Shown: in pieces, positions 46,563 to 56,235 of the stretch
Numbering within the stretch: position 1 is the stretch's first letter
Layout: every line of letters starts with the position of its first letter
Origin: Pantoea septica
Lineage (GTDB): Bacteria; Pseudomonadota; Gammaproteobacteria; Enterobacterales; Enterobacteriaceae
Length of the DNA: 64,000 nt
Reading direction: 5' to 3'
Assembly: GCF_002095575.1 (NCBI RefSeq)
Contig: NZ_MLJJ01000007.1
Coordinates: 1 to 64,000, forward strand
The notes under the pieces: model-generated
What the model was told of the DNA's origin: nothing
The model's input: the letters and a program-made list of their open reading frames with translations, nothing else
Databases searched by the model: none
Position numbers and translations under genes: made by a program

Positions 46563-48038
46563 ATGTTTTTTAGAAAGTTTGACTCTAGTCGTTATTACAC
46601 CCGATCGAATGCGTATGTTTTTTTATCTGCTCTATTTTCATATATCTTCGTTTATGGTTTTGAACTCACTCACTTTACACTTTCAATCGATGAGGAAGAT
46701 GTAAACAATTTTGACCAAACTATAAGGTTTGGTAGGTGGGGGCATGCATACCTAAAGGATATTGTATTTCCTGAACCATATGTACCTTTTTATTCCCTTG
46801 CCCTAGGCATTTTATTTTTATCTGCATCTTCTTTTTTAGCGTCAAAATTCTTAAAGCTTGAAAAAACTCTGGCCATATCATTTGTTATAATGCTTTCCGG
46901 CTTCCCTCAGATGGCATACCAATTTGAATTTAGTAATCAAGCTGAAACCATTTCTCTTGCAATACTTTTTTCGGTTTCATCTTTGTTTATGCTTAACTCT
47001 ATAACAACATCTAAAGCTATTGCATTTATAGTACTAAACATAATATCTCTTTCTATTTACCAGTCCGTATTTCTTTACTCTGCATCTTTACTTCTTATAT
47101 CTCTCACTTTACGTGCAGTAAAGGGCGAAGTGAACTTCAGGGAAAGCATAACAATTATAATTATATATACTATGCTTGCAGTAATTAGTATTCTGATAAA
47201 CTCTTTTTTGGCAAAAGCGATAGCGAACCATTATGGTTTTCAGGTTTCAAACCTATCTCAAATGGTTGGGTGGGGTAGAAAAACGCCCCATGAAGTTATA
47301 GTAAACATTCTGATATTCATAAAAAGCTTTTTTAATGGAACAGCTAAGCATGGTCTGAACTCATTTGCATTTACATTGGTGCCTGTTGTCTTACTCACTG
47401 CACATGCCGTTAAATGCAAAAAAAACGTTCTTTTGGTGGTAACTCTATCTTTGGTAAGCATACTGTCTGCCTTCCTTCTGAGCATAGCATTAGGTTCAGT
47501 TATGGCACCACGAACCCTGATTCAAATGCCTGTTATTTTTGCAGGATTGTTTGCATGCATGGCTTATGTGATAAAAAGCCGACATGCTGAGATTGGTATT
47601 TCAATCATTTTTCTATGCGTAGGCGCTTGCGCATCAAGTAAGTTATTTTATAGTGATTACATGGCAAGAGAGTCAGACAAAATAGTGGCGACTCAAATTG
47701 TGCAGACCATTTATAATAAATATCCAGAATTTGATGTCATGAACACCCCTGTGTTTTTTTACGGCAGCTACACACCTCCTAATAACTTTAGAACATCAGA
47801 TTTCGATATTTTTGGAGTTTCATTTTTTTCTTGGGATGGTGGTAACAATAAAAGGATGTATAGATATTTTTCAGCTGCAAATATTGCAAACCTAAAAAAA
47901 CCTGATTCAAATCAGGTTGAGATGGCTAGGAGGGACGGTTCAACATTACCATCGTGGCCAAATAGAGGTTCTGTATCAATGGTTAATGGCGTAGTAATTG
48001 TTAAGCTTTCTGATCGGCTAAGCCCCTATAACCGATGA
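46563..48038 (+). CDS. GtrII-type O-antigen glucosyltransferase (serotype conversion)
   Basis: About 491-residue membrane protein with 9-11 hydrophobic segments and a soluble C-terminal domain of roughly 100 residues. The N-terminal loop SIDEEDVNNFDQTIRFGRWG followed by FPEPYVPFYS matches the Glucos_trans_II (GtrII/GtrC) pattern, where acidic residues in the first periplasmic loop are needed for transfer of glucose from undecaprenyl phosphate to O-antigen. GC is far below the host and the rest of the phage. GtrA (flippase) and GtrB (glucosyl carrier synthase), normally encoded just upstream, are absent here. Start 46563 (MFFRKFDSSRYY) has AAGGA 11 nt upstream; ATG at 46551 overlaps that site. 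Confidence 0.8.
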   Translation: MFFRKFDSSRYYTRSNAYVFLSALFSYIFVYGFELTHFTLSIDEEDVNNFDQTIRFGRWGHAYLKDIVFPEPYVPFYSLALGILFLSASSFLASKFLKLEKTLAISFVIMLSGFPQMAYQFEFSNQAETISLAILFSVSSLFMLNSITTSKAIAFIVLNIISLSIYQSVFLYSASLLLISLTLRAVKGEVNFRESITIIIIYTMLAVISILINSFLAKAIANHYGFQVSNLSQMVGWGRKTPHEVIVNILIFIKSFFNGTAKHGLNSFAFTLVPVVLLTAHAVKCKKNVLLVVTLSLVSILSAFLLSIALGSVMAPRTLIQMPVIFAGLFACMAYVIKSRHAEIGISIIFLCVGACASSKLFYSDYMARESDKIVATQIVQTIYNKYPEFDVMNTPVFFYGSYTPPNNFRTSDFDIFGVSFFSWDGGNNKRMYRYFSAANIANLKKPDSNQVEMARRDGSTLPSWPNRGSVSMVNGVVIVKLSDRLSPYNR

Positions 48039-48040
48039 AT

Positions 48041-48066
48041 AAAAGCCCGCCGAAGCGGGCTTTTAT
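48041..48066. terminator. Bidirectional terminator between gtr and tail fibre chaperone
   Basis: GCCCGC/GCGGGC stem (48045-48050, 48055-48060) with CGAA loop. TTTTATTT follows on the plus strand and TTTTATTC on the minus strand, so it ends both the gtr transcript and the long late operon. Confidence 0.88.
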
Positions 48067-48067
48067 T

Positions 48068-48496
48068 TCATGTTGAAGGTTGTTCCGGCCAGGTTATGGC
48101 TGCATCCGTGTTCGCATCAATGCGGTTAACTGCAACACGATATTGTTTCCACGCTTTCAAAGATGCGGCTTCCGAATCGGTTGCTTCGTCCAAATCTACT
48201 GCATCCTGAAGTGGAGCAATCGCAATCGTAGCTTGCGCAATAAGGCTTGCTTTTGTGGCTATGTTATTAGCAATCTTCTGGGATTTTTGTTCTTCAATCT
48301 CCTCATCAGTTAAAGGCGGGGCTGCAAAAGCCGTTCCATCATAGCTCCAGCCAATCGAAGGTAGGTTTCCGTCTTCATCTGGAATCTCTGCGTAGGTAAC
48401 GCCTTTGCCAAATTCAACCGGTTCGGCATCAGGCCCTGCCCATAGGATCGTATTTGTTACAATGCCCTTTTCGATTAATGCGTATGCTTTAGTCAT
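48068..48496 (-). CDS. Tail fibre assembly protein (Tfa family)
   Basis: 142-residue chaperone for the adjacent fibre. It ends with the typical Tfa signature [25 protein letters not shown], and starts [20 protein letters not shown] at 48496, overlapping the fibre stop (ATGA). It is last in the late operon. Confidence 0.88.
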   Translation of the reverse strand: MTKAYALIEKGIVTNTILWAGPDAEPVEFGKGVTYAEIPDEDGNLPSIGWSYDGTAFAAPPLTDEEIEEQKSQKIANNIATKASLIAQATIAIAPLQDAVDLDEATDSEAASLKAWKQYRVAVNRIDANTDAAITWPEQPST

Positions 48497-49359
48497 TATG
48501 CCATCTCTCTGATAATACAAAGGCCCGGGCCTCCAGCTATGCCTGATTTGGCAGCTGTGTCTCCAGATGTGCTTCTTACGCCACTTCCTCCAGAACCATT
48601 CCCCACTGAGTCAGCTCCAGATGAGCCAACTGGCGAGGCGCCTCCTAGCCCAGGTGAACCACTGGTATTGTTAGATAAATACCCTGGAGAGCCTGCTTGG
48701 CCCCTTGATTTGGCTACAACAGTTACTGATGAAGAAATCGTAGCGTCGGCAGGAGAATTTGCACCCCCTGCATTGATTGCACTTGTAGCAGACGAATAAC
48801 CGCTTCCAAGTCCACCGGGACATACAACCAACGACCCAAATGATGAGTTGCCACCTGCTCCTCCAATCCCGCCACCAGATGAGCCAGCAGCACCTGGCAC
48901 GCCGATCGTTACAAGAACCCCGGAGGAAATCAAAGAGACCGGGATTCGGAATCTAACCCACGTCCCTGCCGAGGCGCCTCCTGCAATTGATGCAGTGCCT
49001 CCAGAGTAAGCAGGAACCCCAGAACTACCTCCCCCAGGCGCATAAAGCTCGACTTCAACAAATTTTACTGCTGCTGAGCTCGGGGTGTATGTTCCAGTTG
49101 AGGTCATGACGATCGGTGCGCCAATCTGGCGACCTGTAAATAAGGCCCTCATGGCAGTTAACAACTGCGTGTTCGTATCCTTTTTAAGTGTGATTCCAGC
49201 GGCTTCAATGACACCTGCGAGTTCTTCTTGAAGGGTATCGAAATAATCCGCATCAAGCGCTGTTGGAAGGACGCCGGTTTGCGGGTTACCGCCCGTGAAG
49301 CCATTTTTACCCGAGCCGAATTTGTCCACCTGAGCAGTAGACGTGTCAATACGATGCAT
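48496..49359 (-). CDS. Short tail fibre with Gly-rich tip domain
   Basis: 287-residue receptor-binding protein. Residues 1-80 are the Mu/P2-type baseplate-attachment region ([20 protein letters not shown]...; [20 protein letters not shown]). From about residue 105 the sequence is very rich in Gly and Ser ([48 protein letters not shown]), like the polyglycine-helix adhesin tips of T-even Gp38-type proteins. It ends [11 protein letters not shown]. Much shorter than usual long fibres. Confidence 0.82.
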   Translation of the reverse strand: MHRIDTSTAQVDKFGSGKNGFTGGNPQTGVLPTALDADYFDTLQEELAGVIEAAGITLKKDTNTQLLTAMRALFTGRQIGAPIVMTSTGTYTPSSAAVKFVEVELYAPGGGSSGVPAYSGGTASIAGGASAGTWVRFRIPVSLISSGVLVTIGVPGAAGSSGGGIGGAGGNSSFGSLVVCPGGLGSGYSSATSAINAGGANSPADATISSSVTVVAKSRGQAGSPGYLSNNTSGSPGLGGASPVGSSGADSVGNGSGGSGVRSTSGDTAAKSGIAGGPGLCIIREMA

Positions 49360-49362
49360 GGA

Positions 49363-49944
49363 TTACTCCGTGTATAAAAAGATTACGTAAGTGTGAGACG
49401 GGGCAAGCTTGTTGAGCACGCACTCAACCACGGTTTCGCCCCATGTGCGGATGGAGTCCGTACAGTTACTGATGCAGGTCATCGGGCTGATTTGCGCTGC
49501 TGCAGGGATGTTAACGCGCCAGTAATAACGCCACTCATCGCTATATAAGGATTCTGTGCAGTCAGATACACAGGTGAAACTACTTTTGGGGTAGCGCGTT
49601 ATCGTAGCGTCTGTATAACCCAGCGCATCCAGTTGTGCCCGATAAAATGCTTCGTTTATGCCACCAGCCAGATTTATCTTTGCATCAAGCCGCTGGCGGC
49701 GCTGCGGCAGCGTCTGCGTTCCCGAGGGAGTGCAGCTGTCAGGCAAGCCTGTGATGCCCTCGTAGCGGTCTATGAGTTCAGTCACTGAGCGCGGGTCAGT
49801 TTCCAGCATCAGTGCATCAGCGCGTTGGTGTACGCGAGACATAACGGGAGCGAATCCCAGCAGCAGCTGGTCTTCTCCGTCCCACGCTGGCCCACGCGGC
49901 AGCAGCGCGCCCAGCATCTGCTCGTACTGCGCTGTCAGGTCCAT
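49363..49944 (-). CDS. Baseplate wedge protein, DUF2313/YmfQ (Mu gp48 type)
   Basis: 193-residue protein beginning [21 protein letters not shown], the DUF2313 hallmark. Contains two Cys-rich segments ([16 protein letters not shown]) that may bind metal. It follows the gpJ-type protein with a 10-bp overlap and links baseplate to fibre. Confidence 0.88.
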   Translation of the reverse strand: MDLTAQYEQMLGALLPRGPAWDGEDQLLLGFAPVMSRVHQRADALMLETDPRSVTELIDRYEGITGLPDSCTPSGTQTLPQRRQRLDAKINLAGGINEAFYRAQLDALGYTDATITRYPKSSFTCVSDCTESLYSDEWRYYWRVNIPAAAQISPMTCISNCTDSIRTWGETVVECVLNKLAPSHTYVIFLYTE

Positions 49945-51002
49945 GTGAAGTCTCCCACTACGCCCACTTCACCTTTTGCGATTAACACCTCATCGGTTGG
50001 ACTAACCAGAACGTGGCTGTATTCCCCGGTCGCCAGGCTGATGGCTTCACTTATTCGGGATGGCTCAAGCGCACCTTCAGGCACACCATCGCGAAGATTC
50101 ATCGCCCTTATCTCCGCTTCTACGGCCAGCCTGATTTCTTCGGTGTCGGGCGTCAGTCGGATGTGATAATCAACGACATGCGGCGTTGCGGCGAAGGCGT
50201 ACACGTCCGATCCTGCTATCGGGGCAAGCGGTTCGATGTGCGCCTGAACTGCGGCCACAACAGACGTATCAGGTATCGGGTTATAGAGGTCGCTGTTTGC
50301 CAGCATGACGCCCACAGTGCCGCGACCTGACCAGTGCCGGTAGGTCCATGCGCGGGTTACGCCTGATACCTCTTTTGCCCATACCTCATAATCGGCGTCT
50401 GCTCCACCCTGTGGTGTGTAATACCAGCGCTCAATGATTCTGGCGCGCCATACATCAAGGTCTTCGATATCAGTACCGCCCTGAATGGCGTCCGCTACTC
50501 CAGCCGAAGCCAGACCCGTTACCGGACTGGTGAGGCGCATTGTGATGCCGTCATCAGTATTTCCGGTGACGCCTGCCGTATCGCAGGTGACTGGAACACG
50601 AAGTACGCCACCAGAAGGCGTAACGCTGGCAGTCGTGGTGAATGACACCAGATCATCACGCTGGATGGTTACGCCAGCATCAATGCCGGCACTGCCCGTT
50701 ACGCCGTCCCAGCGAACATAGCCGCTCGCATATGTTGCTGCCTTGCGCGGAGCGCGCTTCATGTTCCCGTGCCGTATAAGCCAGTCTTCGTCCGCAAGGT
50801 CAGGAAGGAGATTCCGGGCAAGATAATCTATGTAGCCATATACGGTATGAACCGATGCGGCAATAACGCGGCTGTATACCTCGGCGTCTGTCCGGCGTAA
50901 TTCGGCCAGGGTTGAATCAGCCGCAAGGCGGGTAAGAACATCGCTGCGTACTGCGGTGATCAGCTGCGGGAGTGTCGGGCGGGAAAATCCGCTGTCAGCC
51001 AT
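49935..51002 (-). CDS. Baseplate J-like protein (Mu gp47 type)
   Basis: 355-residue wedge protein with the Baseplate_J domain: [20 protein letters not shown] at the N-terminus, [19 protein letters not shown] and [28 protein letters not shown] typical of gp47. The ATG at 51002 (MADSGF) overlaps the gp46-like stop; an in-frame ATG at 51026 is within the previous gene. Confidence 0.9.
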   Translation of the reverse strand: MADSGFSRPTLPQLITAVRSDVLTRLAADSTLAELRRTDAEVYSRVIAASVHTVYGYIDYLARNLLPDLADEDWLIRHGNMKRAPRKAATYASGYVRWDGVTGSAGIDAGVTIQRDDLVSFTTTASVTPSGGVLRVPVTCDTAGVTGNTDDGITMRLTSPVTGLASAGVADAIQGGTDIEDLDVWRARIIERWYYTPQGGADADYEVWAKEVSGVTRAWTYRHWSGRGTVGVMLANSDLYNPIPDTSVVAAVQAHIEPLAPIAGSDVYAFAATPHVVDYHIRLTPDTEEIRLAVEAEIRAMNLRDGVPEGALEPSRISEAISLATGEYSHVLVSPTDEVLIAKGEVGVVGDFTWT

Positions 51003-51408
51003 TGAGTTCACTCCATAAGTCATCAAAGGAAAGCGTCAGGGTTGTGCCGTCCTGTTTCTGGATAACCGCCGAAGCTGACATTGCGTTGATGCCGAGCCTT
51101 TGCGCTGTCACATCCACCCGCGCGGCCACACCATCAGCCGTTAGCCACTGCAGCGCTTCTGTGATGTACTCGCGGGCCTTCAGCGGTGTCTGATTGGTCA
51201 GTTTTGAGCGCTTAAGTAAATAAAGGCGTGAACCGATTCGGTCATTCTGTACGGTTGGGTACGTGTCACCCCACCAGCCATTGACCTCTTCAGGCGCATC
51301 GTCTTGACCTGCTTTTCTCCAGGTGAAAAGTGAGATGACTACCGCGCGAGTAAGCGGGTCAGTCAACTGGTACACCGCCTGCTGCTTACCATTTATCGTA
51401 AGGATCAT
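50995..51408 (-). CDS. Baseplate protein, GP46 family (Mu gp46)
   Basis: 137-residue baseplate wedge component, with the GP46 pattern LTRAVVISLFTWRKAG followed by EEVNGWWGDTYPTVQNDRIG-SRLYLL. Equivalent to P2 gpW in position. Overlaps neighbours on both sides. Confidence 0.9.
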   Translation of the reverse strand: MILTINGKQQAVYQLTDPLTRAVVISLFTWRKAGQDDAPEEVNGWWGDTYPTVQNDRIGSRLYLLKRSKLTNQTPLKAREYITEALQWLTADGVAARVDVTAQRLGINAMSASAVIQKQDGTTLTLSFDDLWSELNG

Positions 51409-51962
51409 GATCCGCCCATTTGTTGCAAGGTTGCATCCGTTGTGCCGCCACCATCACCGTTTTCTTTATGCTTATGACCGTTGTAAGTCACGCGCATCTG
51501 GGCCATAGAAACGCCACCAGAATCACAGTTGTCGGTGATATTTCCGGTGGCCTCAATGTCCATTTCGAAACGGGCTTTAGGGGCATTTTTGAGGGTGATA
51601 AGTTTCCCGCCACCATCAACAACAATTCCTGACCGGGTGAGTGTTACTGACTTGGCTTCGTCGTCATAAATGGCAACCTCACCGTTCTTTAATCCTTTGA
51701 GGCGATAGCGACGGTCCGCCACCACCAGCACGACACCATGCGAGCGATCACCATCGAAGTAAGCCGCAACGGCCTCCGCGCCGCTCAGTGCAGCTGACGT
51801 AAACCCATAAGGCTCAAGATGTTCGATATCGCTTTTTCCTTCATTGCCCGGCATGCTGATTTCCAGCATCTGGCATTTACTGGCGGTGTCGATACCGCGT
51901 AATACCGCGCGGGCGATAACATTTGAAATAGCGCGATTAATCGCATTAAGTGGACCAGCCAT
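51405..51962 (-). CDS. Baseplate spike protein gpV-like (Mu gp45)
   Basis: 185-residue protein with an OB-fold N-domain (KCQMLEISMPGNEGKSDIEH-LEPYGF) and a repetitive beta stretch (SVTLTRSGIVVDGGGKLITL) ending in HKHKENGDGGGTT. This His/Gly-rich end is the iron-binding tip region seen in Mu gp45/P2 gpV spikes (HxH motif). Membrane-piercing spike of the contractile tail. Confidence 0.9.
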   Translation of the reverse strand: MAGPLNAINRAISNVIARAVLRGIDTASKCQMLEISMPGNEGKSDIEHLEPYGFTSAALSGAEAVAAYFDGDRSHGVVLVVADRRYRLKGLKNGEVAIYDDEAKSVTLTRSGIVVDGGGKLITLKNAPKARFEMDIEATGNITDNCDSGGVSMAQMRVTYNGHKHKENGDGGGTTDATLQQMGGS

Positions 51963-53035
51963 CAGAAATCATCCTCCGCTGCGGCTTTTTTCTTACGCTT
52001 GCCGGGCTTGGCTGGCTCGGGCAGATAAGCATCTGCAGGGCCAACACGTAATTCACTGATGGTGCCGTTCTCATCCTGCTGATAAGTTACCTCCGCGATC
52101 ACCATTTCACGGTTATCAAAACCCAGTACGGGGTCGAATACGTTCACCAGCATGTTGGGCTGCCACAACTTACCGTCTCCCTGATGCCACCCCTGAACGG
52201 TGTAAGTCACCTCGTCAGTTTTGGCCGCGCGCTGGCGCATCTCAAACTCGCTGCGCTCTGCGCAGGTTGCTGACGTGGCATTACCGGTCTGTCTGACCAG
52301 CAGCGGCCTGTAACGTGCAATGCCTGTATCTGTTGCCGTACCGCGAATGGCTGTTGTGGTTGCTTCGCCAAAATCATTGTTGTTTCCGGCGCGCATGCCT
52401 GATACCTGATAACTACTGAAGCGGTCTTTAATACTCTGCTCGCTGTCACAGGTCAGAATGTTTTCTCCCAGCACCAGCGCGGTTGTAGCTTTGACGGTAC
52501 CTATCCCGCCAATAACTAAATCACCCGCTGCGTTGTCATAGGCCAGCGCCTGCTGCAGGCCAAGCATCTTATTCAGCACATCCATAACGGATTCACCCCG
52601 GTCTGCCTGCACGCCCTGCAGTACGCCGGACACGCCGCCCGCATCCACAACGTTTACGCTGAACGGTTTGGCGAGGTCTGCGGCAACCTGAACGATTGAT
52701 CGTCCGTTGTACTGCGAGGGCGCAGCTGAGCAATCAACCAGGTCAGCCGTTTTACTGCGGCCAACAATACCCATTGAGATACTGTTAGCGTCATACCGAA
52801 CAGGCGTTGCCTCCACCCATCCGGTGATAACAAGATCATCACCGATCAGCACTTCAACCTTATCTGCCTTCTTTATGCGGCTGCGCCGGCTTACCTGCGA
52901 TTCATCACCCGGCCATAACCGGGTAATCTGGACGTTAAAATCCCTTGCGATACGCTCAATGCCGGCGGCAATACGGACAGAGGTCCATCCGCCCCACTCA
53001 CGGCCATTAACGCGAAGAAGTACGGTTGTATTCAC
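51962..53035 (-). CDS. Baseplate hub protein (Mu gp44/gpP type)
   Basis: 357-residue hub protein, gpD/gp27-like. Motifs include LLRVNGREWGGWTSVRIAAG at the start and RRSRIKKADKVEVLIGDDLV; C-terminal Lys/Pro-rich tail (PAKPGKRKKKAA). It connects the spike to the tube. Overlaps the gpN-like gene by 4 bp. Confidence 0.88.
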   Translation of the reverse strand: MNTTVLLRVNGREWGGWTSVRIAAGIERIARDFNVQITRLWPGDESQVSRRSRIKKADKVEVLIGDDLVITGWVEATPVRYDANSISMGIVGRSKTADLVDCSAAPSQYNGRSIVQVAADLAKPFSVNVVDAGGVSGVLQGVQADRGESVMDVLNKMLGLQQALAYDNAAGDLVIGGIGTVKATTALVLGENILTCDSEQSIKDRFSSYQVSGMRAGNNNDFGEATTTAIRGTATDTGIARYRPLLVRQTGNATSATCAERSEFEMRQRAAKTDEVTYTVQGWHQGDGKLWQPNMLVNVFDPVLGFDNREMVIAEVTYQQDENGTISELRVGPADAYLPEPAKPGKRKKKAAAEDDF

Positions 53036-54363
53036 TGGACGGGCACTCTCAGGGTTTTAACCGGCACAAAGCCGGGGTGCCGAATGGCGTTGCGCGCGGT
53101 AATGTCATATTCACGCCCGGCATCGTCGTACCAGTCAGCAGCAAGCACGACTGCAGGTAAAACTTCGGGCGGTATGCGCTCAACCGTTCTGGAAGTTTGC
53201 TCAAGGCGCGCAGTGATATCTTCATTCAGCGCAGTGCGCACCTGACGGAGTGCGAGAAACAGTCCGTCATCGGTTACACGCACCATTTCCTGATCGATGG
53301 CCGTATTGAGCGTGTCGCGAACTTCAGTTAAATCATCCCAGGATGGGACCGTATCAGTTGCTGTAGAGGTGGTTACCCCCACGGCTGTATCGTCTTCAAG
53401 CACATCATTAACGGCAGGATGTGAAACAATGACGGTTGCTGACGCTTGCTGGTCTGCTAACTTCGTTGTTGATGAGGTGGATTTGGGAAGGTTCGTTACC
53501 GTATTCACCGCCTCGCTGAGTGCTGACGTGCGAATGGCCTGCGCAACGTAATTGCGCTGCTCCGTTCTGGCCTGTGTACTGGTACTGTCTGTTTTCCACA
53601 CCCCGCGCGGGGCAAGTCCCGTGTCGAGGCTAATACCACTGAGACCTTTAACCATTGTGATCAGGTCTGTGACATTACCAGTCAGTTTTGTGCCTGCCCG
53701 CCACATCGTCTGAAGCTGATTAACGAAATTCATGCCACTGGACGGTGGCATCAGCAATACAGACAAATCACCCTGCATCAGACGAGATGCTGCGCTAATA
53801 CCAGAATCTACGTACTGCATGGCGTCAGTAACGGTATCGAACATCTCCGTTGCATCATCCAGTACGCCGTTTTGTGTGAAATCTGGCAGGCCGTCCAGCC
53901 CAAACGCTTCAAATGCTGATGACAGGAAATCATCCATCAGCGCTGCGGCGCCCGTCAGCTTCGCTCCGGTTGCAATGCCAGCTTTGGGGAATGACAACTC
54001 GCCCGACTCGATGAAGCTGAAGCTGACGCGGCACATGCGGCCTTCGTCTCTGGTATGGCTTACGCGGACTTCATCCGTAACGGTGACGGTCATTTCGCCG
54101 TAAAAAGGATGAACGAGTGTGCAGCTTCCGGGCTTCTCGACCGCTTCGATCAGCCTGTTGCGCTGCTCAAAATAGTCATCACCGACAAGATACGCCTGAA
54201 CACTAAAGCGTCGCGTTGCACGCCCTATATCTTCAGCCCATGGCTTATCGCGGTTGGGGTATTCATGGACCTGCACGCGTCTGCCGAAAGTAGCTTCATC
54301 CTCATCTACCTTAAACGGGACACCCCGCAACGAGGCATCCTGCAGATTATCAATCCAGCTCAT
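53032..54363 (-). CDS. Tail/DNA circularisation protein (Mu gp43/gpN type)
   Basis: 443-residue protein whose first ~100 residues fit the DNA_circ_N domain (MSWIDNLQDASLRGVPFKVD; VQVHEYPNRDKPWAEDIGRA). In Mu, gpN is a baseplate/tail protein located between the tape measure and gpP, as here. The name comes from an old observation in P22-like phage and probably does not describe the function. Confidence 0.87.
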   Translation of the reverse strand: MSWIDNLQDASLRGVPFKVDEDEATFGRRVQVHEYPNRDKPWAEDIGRATRRFSVQAYLVGDDYFEQRNRLIEAVEKPGSCTLVHPFYGEMTVTVTDEVRVSHTRDEGRMCRVSFSFIESGELSFPKAGIATGAKLTGAAALMDDFLSSAFEAFGLDGLPDFTQNGVLDDATEMFDTVTDAMQYVDSGISAASRLMQGDLSVLLMPPSSGMNFVNQLQTMWRAGTKLTGNVTDLITMVKGLSGISLDTGLAPRGVWKTDSTSTQARTEQRNYVAQAIRTSALSEAVNTVTNLPKSTSSTTKLADQQASATVIVSHPAVNDVLEDDTAVGVTTSTATDTVPSWDDLTEVRDTLNTAIDQEMVRVTDDGLFLALRQVRTALNEDITARLEQTSRTVERIPPEVLPAVVLAADWYDDAGREYDITARNAIRHPGFVPVKTLRVPVQ

Positions 54364-54379
54364 GCGATCTCCGGGCTAT

Positions 54380-54402
54380 AAAAAACCCGCCGGAGCGGGT
54401 TA
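54380..54402 (-). terminator. Intrinsic terminator inside the late operon, after the tape measure gene
   Basis: AACCCGC/GCGGGTT stem (54384-54390, 54395-54401) with a 4-nt loop, followed on the minus strand by TTTTATAG. It overlaps the tape measure stop codon and precedes the gpN-like gene by about 20 bp. Confidence 0.75.
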
Positions 54403-56235
54403 CTGGTTAGAGAAGCGGTTATATCCGACATCATAGTTAAGCCAGGGTAGTGAGTTACCCGCTGGCGCAACGCGCATGCCGGGCGGCGCATTATCGAATG
54501 TTACCTTGAGCTCACCCTGCTGTGGCCGCGAAAGTGGCACCGCTGACTGATAGCCCGGCCCACCCTGCTGATTGTTATACCAGCCCCCGGCATTCCAGCG
54601 GTTTTTGAGGGATTGCCAGAAGGATGTTGTGCCGTCCTTTTCAGTAACTGCATCAGCGATATCGTTCAGCTTTTTGAAGATGTAAATCGCAACGCCGATG
54701 GACACTGTCAGCGCACCGAGTGATGCAATCTGCGCCAGCACGCCGGAAAGTGAAGTTGCTGTTGTGAGCGCGGTTTTCAGAGTGCCAACGGTGCGCACGG
54801 TGAATACGCCTGCCATAACGGCGCTGACACCCTCAATTGTGCTCTTCCAGCCACCCATCGCTTCCACGACATCATTCACGTCTTGCCATACCGCTTTAAT
54901 AACCGGACCAACCTGGTCCCAGTTGCTGACAATAAGGCTCCCACCCAGCACCAGCAGCGAAACCAGCTTGCCCATGGTGGACATCTTCAGCACGGTTTCA
55001 AACATCTTCACCGCCTTAACGGCAATTCCCACAGCAGAGGCAGTACCCAGCAATGTCAGGCCAAACTTAAAGGTACCGCGAACCATCTCGGGGTTGGCTT
55101 TGGTGAACTGCCTGAACTGTTCGACCATTGGCTGAACTTTCTGGGTCAGCCTCACGATATCGGGCAGAAACATATCCCCAATGGTTATGCTGGCAGCACT
55201 GAACTGGTTTTTAAGCAACTGAACAGAGTTCGCCGTTGTGGCCGCGCGCGACTCATACTCCTTCTGCATCGACCCTGCATACTGCTGCGCATCCGCAACG
55301 CGATTGAAGTTGGTGCGCAGTAAGTCCAGGTTCGTCAGCAGAGGTGCGATCGCACCAAGCGACTCCTTGCCAAACAGCGCATTCATGACCGCTGCCTGTT
55401 TGTCTTTTGGTACCTTGGCCAGAGAATCCAGTACCTTCAGCATCGCGGCGCGGGAATCCTTCTGCATGTCAGCCGCTAACTGGCCTGGATCAATCTTTAT
55501 AAACTTCAGCGCTTTCTTCTGTGACGCCGTGGCTGACTTGCCGGAGGTAAGTGAAAGCATGAAGTTTTTAATGCCCGTTGCGGCTATCTCAGACTCAACG
55601 CCCATACCCGCGATAGTCGCGCCCATTGCGGCAATTTCACCTGACGCCACGCCTGCAACGCCACCAAGAGGACCGATGCGGGTAACGATGTCGGAAATCT
55701 TTTGTGCATTGGCAGGGCCAGTGTTACCCAGGTAGTTAATTTTATCGGCAAGAACCACCACGCCATCCTGCGTCATTTTGAACGAGGTTCGCCACTGTGC
55801 CATCATCTGGCCAGACTCTTCTGCAGTCTGGTCAAATGCCACGCCCATCTTCACCGCGTCGCTTGCAAACTGCATCAGGTCATTACGCGCAATACCCGCC
55901 TGGCCGCCAGCCGCTACGATCTGCGCAATGCCGTTTGCAGCCATTGGTAACCGAGTCGAGAGTTTGAGCACATCCTCACTCATCTCTTTAAACTGTTGCG
56001 GGGTGTCAAAGTTGACGACTTTGCGAACGTCTGCCATCTGCGATTCGAAATCCATCGCCTGGCTGATGGGTACTGCAAACGCGGAGGTTAGCGCGACGCC
56101 CATAGCCGCCGCGTTGACCATGATATTTTTGGCTTCCTTCTGAAAGCCTTTAAGGTTTCTGCTCATCCCCTTCAGTGGACCTGAAAGCTGGTCTACTGCC
56201 GTGATGATCGCCTTCAGCTGAAAACTATCTGCCAC
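54400..56235 (-). CDS. Tail tape measure protein
   Basis: 611-residue protein that sets tail length. It has the PhageMin_Tail core (SQAMDFESQMADVRKVVNFD; ALFGKESLGAIAPLLTNLDL), an N-terminal coiled region and hydrophobic segments near residues 390-520. The start is GTG at 56235 (GTG GCA GAT AGT), which overlaps the end of the frameshifted chaperone by 11 bp. Relatively short, so a short-to-medium contractile tail is expected. Confidence 0.9.
   Translation of the reverse strand: MADSFQLKAIITAVDQLSGPLKGMSRNLKGFQKEAKNIMVNAAAMGVALTSAFAVPISQAMDFESQMADVRKVVNFDTPQQFKEMSEDVLKLSTRLPMAANGIAQIVAAGGQAGIARNDLMQFASDAVKMGVAFDQTAEESGQMMAQWRTSFKMTQDGVVVLADKINYLGNTGPANAQKISDIVTRIGPLGGVAGVASGEIAAMGATIAGMGVESEIAATGIKNFMLSLTSGKSATASQKKALKFIKIDPGQLAADMQKDSRAAMLKVLDSLAKVPKDKQAAVMNALFGKESLGAIAPLLTNLDLLRTNFNRVADAQQYAGSMQKEYESRAATTANSVQLLKNQFSAASITIGDMFLPDIVRLTQKVQPMVEQFRQFTKANPEMVRGTFKFGLTLLGTASAVGIAVKAVKMFETVLKMSTMGKLVSLLVLGGSLIVSNWDQVGPVIKAVWQDVNDVVEAMGGWKSTIEGVSAVMAGVFTVRTVGTLKTALTTATSLSGVLAQIASLGALTVSIGVAIYIFKKLNDIADAVTEKDGTTSFWQSLKNRWNAGGWYNNQQGGPGYQSAVPLSRPQQGELKVTFDNAPPGMRVAPAGNSLPWLNYDVGYNRFSNQ

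Noticed and set aside
48539-48799. 86-codon plus-strand frame rich in Pro/Glu
   Set aside because: Complement of the Gly/Ser-rich fibre tip; composition is explained by that.
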